A stretch of 15,752 nucleotides of DNA from an uncultured Rikenella sp. GTDB lineage: Bacteria > Bacteroidota > Bacteroidia > Bacteroidales > Rikenellaceae. The notes below the pieces were generated by a model that did no database searches, had not been told where the DNA came from, and was given only the letters and a program-made list of their open reading frames with translations. Positions within the stretch are counted from its first letter, which is position 1; each line of letters opens with the position of its first letter. Where the stretch lies: positions 1 to 15,752 of the forward strand of contig NZ_CAJTMN010000046.1 in assembly GCF_910577125.1 (NCBI RefSeq), in the 5' to 3' direction. Of this stretch, positions 7,973 through 13,059 are shown one piece after another. The position numbers were made by a program, and so were the translations under genes.

Positions 7973-8458
7973 TTACTCTTCCGTATCAGCCGTAGAGGCG
8001 GGTGCCGGTTCTTCCGCCGTATCGTCCCGGTTCTGTTTCCACCAGTAGTATCCGCCGATAGCGGCGATCACCAGGATGAGTACGAGTTTCCCGCCGATCC
8101 GGTTCCAGAAGGAGAGTTTCGGTTCTTTCGGCAAGTCCCAGCCGTATTCGGAGGCGAATCCTTCGAGGTCTTCGTCGTCCAGGGTGTAGATGGTCTTGTC
8201 CGCTGCATCGTAAACGGCGTACTGGCGTTCGCCGTAGTTCCAGATCGGGACGTAGAACAAGGAGAATTGTTCGAAGCCGACGCCGAACTGCAAGGTGTGT
8301 CCGTTATCCAAGGTGACGGAATCGGGCAGGTCGTACATTTTCTGGAATTCCGGCCCGTTGCCGTACAGAATCGTAGCGCGCCTTGCTTCTGCAGATTCGG
8401 AGAGGAGTCCGAAAGCCAGCACGAAAGCGGCGCAGAGGGTAAGGTAAAACTTTTTCAT
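7973..8458 (-). CDS. Unrecognised exported, membrane-anchored protein
   Basis: I do not recognise this 161-residue protein. It has a clear N-terminal signal sequence (MKKF followed by a hydrophobic stretch to about residue 19), with a probable cleavage site after AEA at 25. A middle domain of about 95 residues is rich in aromatic and acidic residues (EFQKMYDLPDSV, FSLFYVPIWNYGERQYAVYD). One membrane helix lies at about 122-140, followed by a very acidic tail. The expected topology is a periplasmic domain held in the inner membrane with a short cytoplasmic tail. It lies 50 nt downstream of tRNA-Trp and 75 nt upstream of secE in the same direction. An envelope or secretion-related role is suggested by location only. 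Confidence 0.85.
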   Translation of the reverse strand: MKKFYLTLCAAFVLAFGLLSESAEARRATILYGNGPEFQKMYDLPDSVTLDNGHTLQFGVGFEQFSLFYVPIWNYGERQYAVYDAADKTIYTLDDEDLEGFASEYGWDLPKEPKLSFWNRIGGKLVLILVIAAIGGYYWWKQNRDDTAEEPAPASTADTEE

Positions 8459-8508
8459 GTGTGAATATGTTTTCCGGCAGTGAGACTGTGCGAGTGGTAC
8501 CGGCCGGA

Positions 8509-8582
8509 TGGCAGGGGTGGAGAGATTCGAACTCCCATCAACGGTTTTGGAGACCGCTATTCTGCCCTTGAACTACACCCCT
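8509..8582 (-). tRNA. tRNA-Trp (CCA anticodon)
   Basis: A full cloverleaf reads from AGGGGTG (5' acceptor arm) to CACCCCT followed by G and an encoded CCA. The anticodon loop is CTCCAAA, giving anticodon CCA for tryptophan, with stem GCGGT/ACCGT. The T loop TTCGAAT is intact. Length is 74 nt including CCA. The sequence is close to the standard bacterial tRNA-Trp, and its place between tuf and secE is classical. A terminator-like hairpin ends two bases before its 5' end. Confidence 0.98.
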
Positions 8583-8584
8583 GT

Positions 8585-8613
8585 AAAAAGGCGGTACGGC
8601 TAAGGTACCGCCT
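8585..8613 (-). terminator. Intrinsic terminator or attenuator between tuf and tRNA-Trp
   Basis: On the transcribed strand a perfect 9-bp stem (AGGCGGTAC/GTACCGCCT, 7-nt loop) runs straight into five T. This is the cleanest intrinsic terminator on the minus strand of the window. It starts 59 nt after the tuf stop, and only two bases separate the T-run from tRNA-Trp. Downstream genes therefore depend on read-through unless a promoter is hidden inside the structure. Confidence 0.8.
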
Positions 8614-8672
8614 CGTTTCGGTTGGTAATTTCCGTGCGGGATCTTCCGGAAAGGAAGACTCGCGAGGGGAAG

Positions 8673-9860
8673 TTACGCGAGGATTTCGGTGATCTGCCCT
8701 GCACCCACCGTACGACCGCCTTCGCGGATAGCGAAACGCAGCCCTACGTTGATAGCCACCGGATAGATCAGTTCCACAGTAATCGTAACGTTATCGCCCG
8801 GCATCACCATTTCAACGCCGTCCGGGAGCTGTACTTCACCGGTAACGTCCAAGGTACGGAGATAGAACTGCGGACGGTATTTGTTGTGGAACGGAGTGTG
8901 ACGACCGCCTTCTTCCTTCTTCAGGATATAGACTTCAGCCTTGAACTTGGTGTGCGGAGTGATCGAACCCGGTTTGGCCACGACCATACCGCGTTTCACT
9001 TCTTTCTTGTCGATACCGCGCATCAGCAGCCCGACGTTGTCCCCAGCTTCCCCTTCGTCGAGGAGTTTGCGGAACATTTCGACACCGGTACATACCGATT
9101 TCTTGGCTTTTTCGCCCAAGCCGACGATTTCGACTTCGTCGCCCACGTGGATCACACCGGTTTCGACACGACCGGTAAGCACGGTACCACGGCCGGTGAT
9201 CGAGAAGACGTCTTCGACAGGCATCAGGAACGGTTTTTCGTTTTCACGCGGGGGAATCGGAATGTAGGAGTCCACCGCATCCATCAGTTCCATGATTTTT
9301 TCTTCCCACTGAGCTTCGCCGTTCAAGCCGCCGAGCGCAGAACCGCGAATGATCGGGGTGTTGTCGCCGTCGAATTCGTATTTGTTGAGCAGGTCGCGCA
9401 CTTCGAGTTCGACGAGGTCGAGCATTTCAGGGTCGTCGACCATGTCGCATTTGTTCAGGAATACGACGATACGCGGTACGTTCACCTGACGGGCCAACAG
9501 CACGTGTTCGTTGGTCTGGGGCATCGGACCGTCGGTCGCAGCCACAACGAGGATGGCACCGTCCATCTGAGCGGCACCGGTCACCATGTTCTTCACGTAG
9601 TCGGCGTGACCCGGGCAGTCGACGTGTGCGTAGTGACGGTTAGCGGTCGAGTATTCGACGTGCGAGGTATTGATGGTGATCCCACGTTCTTTTTCTTCGG
9701 GGGCGTTGTCGATCGAGTCGAACGAACGGAGTTCCGAAAGACCTTTCTTTGCCAGCACGGTGGTGATAGCCGCGGTCAGGGTGGTTTTACCGTGGTCTAC
9801 GTGACCGATGGTACCGATATTGACGTGCGGTTTCGACCGGTCGAATTTTTCTTTTGCCAT
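8673..9860 (-). CDS. tuf: Translation elongation factor EF-Tu
   Basis: EF-Tu carries aminoacyl-tRNA to the ribosomal A site and hydrolyses GTP on correct decoding. The 395-residue protein has all G motifs: GHVDHGKT at 19-26 (P loop), RGITI at 59-63 (switch I), DCPGH at 81-85 (switch II, with the catalytic His at 85), NKCD at 136-139 and a SAL motif near 174. Domains 2 and 3 follow to the C-terminus GRTVGAGQITEILA. It lies 42 nt downstream of tRNA-Gly and probably shares the promoter upstream of tRNA-Tyr. A strong hairpin follows it, which could partly separate the heavily expressed tuf from secE and the genes after it. Confidence 0.99.
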   Translation of the reverse strand: MAKEKFDRSKPHVNIGTIGHVDHGKTTLTAAITTVLAKKGLSELRSFDSIDNAPEEKERGITINTSHVEYSTANRHYAHVDCPGHADYVKNMVTGAAQMDGAILVVAATDGPMPQTNEHVLLARQVNVPRIVVFLNKCDMVDDPEMLDLVELEVRDLLNKYEFDGDNTPIIRGSALGGLNGEAQWEEKIMELMDAVDSYIPIPPRENEKPFLMPVEDVFSITGRGTVLTGRVETGVIHVGDEVEIVGLGEKAKKSVCTGVEMFRKLLDEGEAGDNVGLLMRGIDKKEVKRGMVVAKPGSITPHTKFKAEVYILKKEEGGRHTPFHNKYRPQFYLRTLDVTGEVQLPDGVEMVMPGDNVTITVELIYPVAINVGLRFAIREGGRTVGAGQITEILA

Positions 9861-9902
9861 GGGTTGTAAGCGTTTAATTGTTGTTTGTTGTTCTCAAAAA
9901 AG

Positions 9903-9975
9903 AGCGGAAGACGAGATTCGAACCCGCGACCCTTAGCTTGGAAGGCTAATGCTCTACCGACTGAGCTACTTCCGC
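9903..9975 (-). tRNA. tRNA-Gly (TCC anticodon)
   Basis: A complete cloverleaf starts GCGGAAG and ends CTTCCGC plus discriminator T. The anticodon loop CTTCCAA gives anticodon TCC for glycine, with stem TTAGC/GCTAA. The D arm (GCTC AGTCGGTA GAGC) and T loop TTCGAAT are intact. Length is 73 nt with no encoded CCA; the 3' end runs into CTTTTTT. It lies between tRNA-Tyr and tuf, as in many bacteria. Confidence 0.98.
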
Positions 9976-10013
9976 TTGTTTTCGGTGGTGTTTGCGAGGG
10001 GATGTGCCGTTAT

Positions 10014-10145
10014 TCTTGTGCGCCTCTTTATGTTTTAAGGCGGAGAGGATTACGTCGCTTTTAAGACGCGGTCTCTTCATTTGGCAAAGAGGATTACGTC
10101 GTTTTTGATGTACACCTCTTTCTTTGGGCGGAGAGGATTACGTCG
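10014..10145 (-). repeat. Three tandem 44-nt units in the tRNA-Tyr/tRNA-Gly spacer
   Basis: The 14-nt core CGACGTAATCCTCT (minus strand) occurs three times, ending at plus positions 10145, 10101 and 10057, exactly 44 nt apart. After the core come CCGCC, TTGCC and CCGCC, and each unit has a downstream segment that can pair back to form a small hairpin (AAAGAGG in two units, GAAGAG in the middle one). The unit nearest tRNA-Tyr contains AATCCTCTCCGCCCA, one base short of the tRNA-Tyr 3' end AATCCATCTCCGCCCA. The rest of the spacer between the two tRNAs holds only the hairpin at 10197-10322 and no gene. Confidence 0.8.
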
Positions 10146-10196
10146 CTGGCGCGCCGTGATCCATCGCCTCCCGGCAGGACCCCTACAAAACTTTCA

Positions 10197-10322
10197 CTTC
10201 GATAAAAAGAGCCGAACTGCGTTCGTTGTTTTGAGTTTACGACAGCGCCCTTTTGCAAACAAGTTTGCAAGGCCGTATCGTAAACTCAAAAACGCCTGGC
10301 GGCGATGCTCTTTTTATCGAAG
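10197..10322 (-). repeat. 126-nt nested three-tier inverted repeat
   Basis: Three nested perfect stems are visible. The outer one is 16 bp (10197-10212 with 10307-10322, CTTCGATAAAAAGAGC and its complement). The middle one is 14 bp (TTTTGAGTTTACGA at 10229-10242 with its complement at 10278-10291). The inner one is 8 bp (TTGCAAAC at 10253-10260 with GTTTGCAA at 10263-10270). In the transcript it begins 9 nt after tRNA-Tyr. It may guide tRNA processing, limit transcription, or be a dispersed palindromic element. Confidence 0.85.
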
Positions 10323-10331
10323 AACGATTTG

Positions 10332-10413
10332 TGGGCGGAGATGGATTCGAACCACCGAAGTCGAAGACAGCAGATTTACAGTCTGCCCCATTTGGCCACT
10401 CTGGTATCCGCCC
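10332..10413 (-). tRNA. tRNA-Tyr (GTA anticodon)
   Basis: A complete class II tRNA with a long variable arm. The acceptor arms are GGGCGGA and TCCGCCC with discriminator A. Anticodon stem GCAGA/TCTGC carries loop CTGTAAA, giving anticodon GTA for tyrosine. The T arm GGTGG-TTCGAAT-CCATC is intact. Length is 82 nt with no encoded CCA. It is the first gene after the promoter at 10470-10500. Confidence 0.98.
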
Positions 10414-10469
10414 TGAAGAACAATGTATTCCGAAGTGCCGCCCGGTCAGGAACAAGGCATTTCGGACGA

Positions 10470-10500
10470 CAAAGATAGGCATTGGTTTTGAATTTGCAAA
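10470..10500 (-). promoter_or_regulatory. Bacteroidetes-type promoter for tRNA-Tyr/tRNA-Gly/tuf
   Basis: On the minus strand TTTG (10500-10497) is followed by 19 nt and TATCTTTG (10477-10470). This fits the known Bacteroidetes primary-sigma consensus TTTG, 19-20 nt, TAnnTTTG without a mismatch. The start site would fall near 10463-10465, about 50 nt before tRNA-Tyr. It is the only perfect match I found upstream of a minus-strand gene in the window, so it may drive much of the region to its left. Confidence 0.8.
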
Positions 10501-10515
10501 CTTTTTCCTGCTTTA

Positions 10516-10563
10516 CCCCGCTTTTTTTCAACCCATTAGCCGGAAGAGGGTATAAAAACGGGG
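10516..10563 (-). terminator. Hairpin after the XRE/S24-like regulator gene
   Basis: CCCCG at 10516-10520 pairs with CGGGG at 10559-10563. Further inside a T-run pairs with AAAAA, and ACCC pairs with GGGT. It starts 2 nt after the regulator's stop codon and ends about 16 nt before the promoter for tRNA-Tyr. There is no T-run after the stem, so it is a possible terminator or insulator only. Confidence 0.4.
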
Positions 10564-10565
10564 CG

Positions 10566-11225
10566 TCACAGGACTTTGCGGATGACGATTCCGAGGACGA
10601 GATAGAGCCGGCGGATGCGGTCGCGGCGGATGCCGACGGAGTCTTCGTCGCTCTCCTCGGGAGGATCGAGCCACAGGCCGTCGGCGATCTTCCGGTCGGA
10701 ACGGATGTAACCCATCCGGACATATTCGCTGCTCACAAGGAGGTAGATCTCGCCGGGAAGAACCGGCCCGCGAGGGTCGACACTGCGCAGAACGACGATC
10801 GAGCCGGCAGGAATCTCGGGAGCCATCCGGTCGCCGGTGCAGAGGGCGGCGAGATCGCAATCGCCGAAACCGGGAATGCTCAGATAGCTGTCGGGCTCGC
10901 CGCTCAGAACGGCGGCGGGGTCGGAGGCGAGGCGCAGGGCGTCGACGCGATAAAAGGGGATGCTCCCGGCACAAGGGTCGGGACGGGGAGAAAGAGAAAG
11001 TGCGGCAAGGTCGGGAGCGGGCCCGTCGCCGGTCAGGAGCCACGAGCGATCGAAAACGGGATAGCGGCGAACGATCCGGTCGGCGAGGTCTTTGCTGATC
11101 CGGTTGCGCTGGCGTTTGATCTGGTAGAGGTTCTGGCTCCGTTTCAGGCCTATGGAAAAGGCGAAAGCGTTGGTAGAGAGGCCGGTCCACCGGATGACTT
11201 GTTCGAGCCGCTGCCAGTCGGTCAT
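10566..11225 (-). CDS. XRE/S24-like transcriptional regulator, probably without peptidase activity
   Basis: This 219-residue protein has an N-terminal helix-turn-helix region (about 1-66). The stretch SQNLYQIKRQRNRISKDLAD followed by WLLTGDGP is the pattern of Bacteroidetes XRE regulators. The C-terminal half resembles the LexA/phage-repressor S24 fold: GDRMAPEIPAGSIVVL at 131-146, then GEIYLLV and VRMGYIRSD. In active S24 proteases the first motif reads GDSM with the catalytic Ser, and a Lys lies in the second segment. Here Ser is replaced by R133 and the Lys region has only Arg (R170, R175). I infer a repressor that does not self-cleave, with the fold kept for dimerisation. A perfect palindrome 27 nt before the start codon suggests autoregulation. 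It ends just upstream of the tRNA-Tyr promoter. Confidence 0.85.
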   Translation of the reverse strand: MTDWQRLEQVIRWTGLSTNAFAFSIGLKRSQNLYQIKRQRNRISKDLADRIVRRYPVFDRSWLLTGDGPAPDLAALSLSPRPDPCAGSIPFYRVDALRLASDPAAVLSGEPDSYLSIPGFGDCDLAALCTGDRMAPEIPAGSIVVLRSVDPRGPVLPGEIYLLVSSEYVRMGYIRSDRKIADGLWLDPPEESDEDSVGIRRDRIRRLYLVLGIVIRKVL

Positions 11226-11251
11226 GGTTCTGGAGGTTTAAATGTTACTAC

Positions 11252-11277
11252 ATTATGTTGCAACTTTGCAACATAAT
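11252..11277. promoter_or_regulatory. Perfect 26-bp palindrome, likely operator
   Basis: ATTATGTTGCAA at 11252-11263 is the exact reverse complement of TTGCAACATAAT at 11266-11277, with a CT centre. It lies 27 bp upstream of the regulator's ATG in an AT-rich spacer. Its symmetry and size suit a dimeric helix-turn-helix protein, most likely the regulator itself. Binding there would cover both the regulator's own promoter zone and the upstream element of the plus-strand promoter next to it. Confidence 0.75.
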
Positions 11278-11288
11278 ATTTAAATTTG
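11257..11288 (+). promoter_or_regulatory. Possible divergent plus-strand promoter
   Basis: TAAATTTG at 11281-11288 is a perfect match to the Bacteroidetes -7 element TAnnTTTG. GTTG at 11257-11260, 20 nt upstream, resembles the -33 TTTG element with one mismatch. The upstream element lies inside the palindrome, so a bound repressor would block it. No coding gene follows on this strand before the terminator at 11423-11465. Confidence 0.4.
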
Positions 11289-11291
11289 CTT

Positions 11292-11362
11292 TATACATTT
11301 TATACATTTAGTTGTATAACTAATTGTAATACAAATAGAAAATACACATCCGACTATACAAC
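11292..11362. repeat. Cluster of TATACA half-sites
   Basis: TATACA occurs at 11292-11297, 11301-11306 and 11355-11360, and as its complement TGTATA at 11313-11318. TATACA-TTTAGT-TGTATA (11301-11318) forms a perfect 6-bp-arm palindrome. GTTGTATA at 11311-11318 also pairs with TATACAAC at 11355-11362. These could be extra operator sites, but the spacer is so AT-rich that chance repeats are expected. The spacer contains no gene. Confidence 0.35.
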
Positions 11363-11422
11363 AAAATATTTAAATTTAAACTATCGTCTCCCGTTTACTA
11401 TGATCTATCCGCTTTGTATGCC

Positions 11423-11465
11423 GGACGTTCCGGGCGGCTGCCACCGTTCGGAACGTCCTCTTTTT
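11423..11465 (+). terminator. Plus-strand intrinsic terminator
   Basis: GGACGTTCCG at 11423-11432 pairs with CGGAACGTCC at 11449-11458, a perfect 10-bp stem. It is followed on the plus strand by TCTTTTT. On the minus strand the stem is followed by GGCATA, so the T-run serves only plus-strand transcripts. The neighbouring coding genes are all on the minus strand, which suggests an unannotated plus-strand transcript ends here. Without the T-run it could still act as a weak hairpin after the gene at 11481-11993. Confidence 0.6.
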
Positions 11466-11480
11466 CACGTGATTAGAAGG

Positions 11481-11993
11481 CTATTCATACTGCTCGACAG
11501 CGCGGATGAAGGCGGCGGGGTCGTCGCAACTGATGATGTACTGGTCTTCGTAGATGTCTTCGATGAGGACGAAGCGGCTCCATCGGGAGGCGCAGAGCCG
11601 AAAGATGCGCCGCTCGCGGAGATTGAGGTAGAAGCCGTAGTAGCCGCCGAAGCCGTAGACGCCCCAAAGCGGGATGCAGAAGCGCATCTGGCGGGGCTCG
11701 ACGAAGCGGATGTGGCGGATGTCGGCGAGGGGGATCTTGATGAGCTCCATGAAGCAGTGTATCTCGACGGAGTGGGGGGAGACGCGGATGAAGCGGGGGA
11801 TGGAGAGGGAGGCGAGCAGGAGCAGCACGACGACGATGGTGGCGAACCAGGCGGGAAGGTAGCTGGCTCCGGAGACGTAGAACAGGGCGCCGACGAGGGC
11901 GCCGACGACGAGAAGGGTCACAAGGGTGAGCCACCGGGCGCGGCGGTCGAGTCGGAAGCGGAATTGGGGGTCGGTCAGGATGGAGTCTTTCAT
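11481..11993 (-). CDS. Membrane protein with a predicted bacterial PH-like domain
   Basis: This 170-residue protein has two closely spaced membrane helices (about 20-40 and 47-64) and then a soluble domain of about 105 residues. That domain starts IPRFIRVSPHSVEI. It has the pattern IKIPLADIRHIRFVEP, a Gly/Tyr-rich turn WGVYGFGGYYGFY at 110-122, and an end YIISCDDPAAFIRAVEQ. This resembles the bacterial pleckstrin-homology (bPH) families of small membrane proteins common in Bacteroidetes. The function is unknown. The gene stands alone, 244 nt after tatD with repeats between, and faces the AT-rich regulatory spacer at its 3' end. The PH assignment rests on pattern only. Confidence 0.8.
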   Translation of the reverse strand: MKDSILTDPQFRFRLDRRARWLTLVTLLVVGALVGALFYVSGASYLPAWFATIVVVLLLLASLSIPRFIRVSPHSVEIHCFMELIKIPLADIRHIRFVEPRQMRFCIPLWGVYGFGGYYGFYLNLRERRIFRLCASRWSRFVLIEDIYEDQYIISCDDPAAFIRAVEQYE

Positions 11994-12067
11994 AGGATAT
12001 ACTTAGGGTCGTCCGAAGACGGGGTATCGCACCGTGCGCGGCAAAAAGGCGGCGGGACGGCCGAGGT

Positions 12068-12196
12068 ATCAGGACGGCGCCGAATCACCAAGGCAGGGTC
12101 AGGTCTTCCAGGTGAAGTCGGGGTTTCAAGGTGAAAGCCGAGACATCAGGGCGGCGCCGAATCACCAAAGTGGGCCGGGACTTCAGGATGGCGCCG
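12068..12196. repeat. Imperfect direct repeats in the tatD/PH-like gene spacer
   Basis: ATCAGG followed by ACGGCGCCGAATCACCAA at 12068-12091 recurs at 12145-12168 with one substitution, 77 nt apart. A shortened third copy, TCAGGATGGCGCCG, lies at 12183-12196 and leads into the hairpin at 12192-12216. No gene was recognised in this 244-nt spacer. Confidence 0.7.
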
Positions 12197-12216
12197 GCGG
12201 AATACTTCCGCCGGCG
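12192..12216 (-). terminator. Perfect 11-bp hairpin downstream of tatD
   Basis: CGCCGGCGGAA at 12192-12202 pairs perfectly with TTCCGCCGGCG at 12206-12216, with a 3-nt TAC loop. It begins 21 nt after the tatD stop on the transcribed strand. It is very stable but lacks a following T-run, so it is a likely operon-end hairpin without the full signature of an intrinsic terminator. Confidence 0.5.
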
Positions 12217-12237
12217 ATGGCCGCCCGAGGAAAAAGG

Positions 12238-13059
12238 TCAGAAGAAGAGGCTGTCGGCGCGGGCAGTGGTGGCTGCCCGAACCGCTTCGACCGAAATCCC
12301 CTTGATCTCGGCGAGGCGGGCGGCGATAACGGGGATGTGGGCGCTCTCGTTCCGGGTTCCGCGGAAGGGGACGGGGGTCAAATAGGGGGCGTCGGTCTCG
12401 AGCACGATGTTCTCGACAGGGATATGCTCGAAGACTTTCGCGGCGGAGGAGTTCTTATAGGTGATGAAGCCGCCTGCGCCGACTGCGAAGCCGCCGAGAG
12501 AGGCGATGCGTTCGTAGTCTTTGAGTGTCCCCTGGAAGCTGTGGAAGACGCCGCGGATCTGCCCCTGCAGGGGTTCGAGCAGGGGGAAGATTTCGTTCCA
12601 GGCGTCACGGACGTGCAGGATCAGAGGCAGGTCGTATTCGATGGCGAGCTGCATCTGAATGACTAAGGCCTGGCACTGTTCGGTGAGGGAGCTGGTGCTC
12701 CAGTGGAGGTCGAGGCCGACTTCGCCGATGGCGCACCACTTCACAGGGGGCTCTTTGAGAAGCTGCCGGACGATCTGAAGTTCTTCGCGCCAGCGGGTGT
12801 TCTCGTTCACGGAGGTGGGGTGCATGCCGATGGCGGCGCTGCATACGTCGGGAAAGGCCCGGACGGTGTCGATCAGGGCGCGATGGCTGCGGGAGTCGAC
12901 GGAGGGCAGGATGATGCGCTGCACGCCGGCGGAGAGGGCGCGGGCGATGGTCTCGGCACGGTCGACGTCGAAGTCGGGATCGAAGAGGTGAGCGTGGGTA
13001 TCCACGTAGCAGTCTACGGGTTGGGACGCTTCGCGATGAGTCTGTTGTAAACTTTCCAT
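12238..13059 (-). CDS. tatD: TatD-family metal-dependent DNase
   Basis: The TatD family consists of cytoplasmic metal-dependent hydrolases of the amidohydrolase fold with DNase activity. The 273-residue protein has all the metal-site motifs: DTHAHL at 20-25 (H22, H24), GMHP at 78-81, GEVGLD at 112-117 (E113), HVRDA at 149-153 (H149), HSF at 173-175 (H173) and ETDAPYLTP at 221-229 (D223). The ATG at 13059 is the only good start before the first motif, so the gene truly overlaps the glycosidase gene by 46 nt. It is probably the last gene of the three-gene operon. The name tatD stands for the family; the exact subtype (TatD or YcfH-like) is not settled. Confidence 0.95.
   Translation of the reverse strand: MESLQQTHREASQPVDCYVDTHAHLFDPDFDVDRAETIARALSAGVQRIILPSVDSRSHRALIDTVRAFPDVCSAAIGMHPTSVNENTRWREELQIVRQLLKEPPVKWCAIGEVGLDLHWSTSSLTEQCQALVIQMQLAIEYDLPLILHVRDAWNEIFPLLEPLQGQIRGVFHSFQGTLKDYERIASLGGFAVGAGGFITYKNSSAAKVFEHIPVENIVLETDAPYLTPVPFRGTRNESAHIPVIAARLAEIKGISVEAVRAATTARADSLFF

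Noticed and set aside
8622..9869. An open frame of 415 codons opposite tuf
   Set aside because: It is antisense to EF-Tu, is rich in Phe, His and Val repeats and shows no family pattern. It is a shadow of biased tuf codon usage.
10014..10145. CRISPR-like array (14-nt core, regular 30-nt gaps)
   Set aside because: The core is too short, only three units exist, the gaps share sequence and hairpins, and there are no cas genes. Tandem duplication next to tRNA-Tyr explains it better.
10332..11225. A prophage or integrative element at tRNA-Tyr, suggested by the repressor-like gene
   Set aside because: There is no integrase, no other phage gene and no duplicated full attachment sequence. The repressor gene lies on the 5' side of the tRNA, not the usual integration side.
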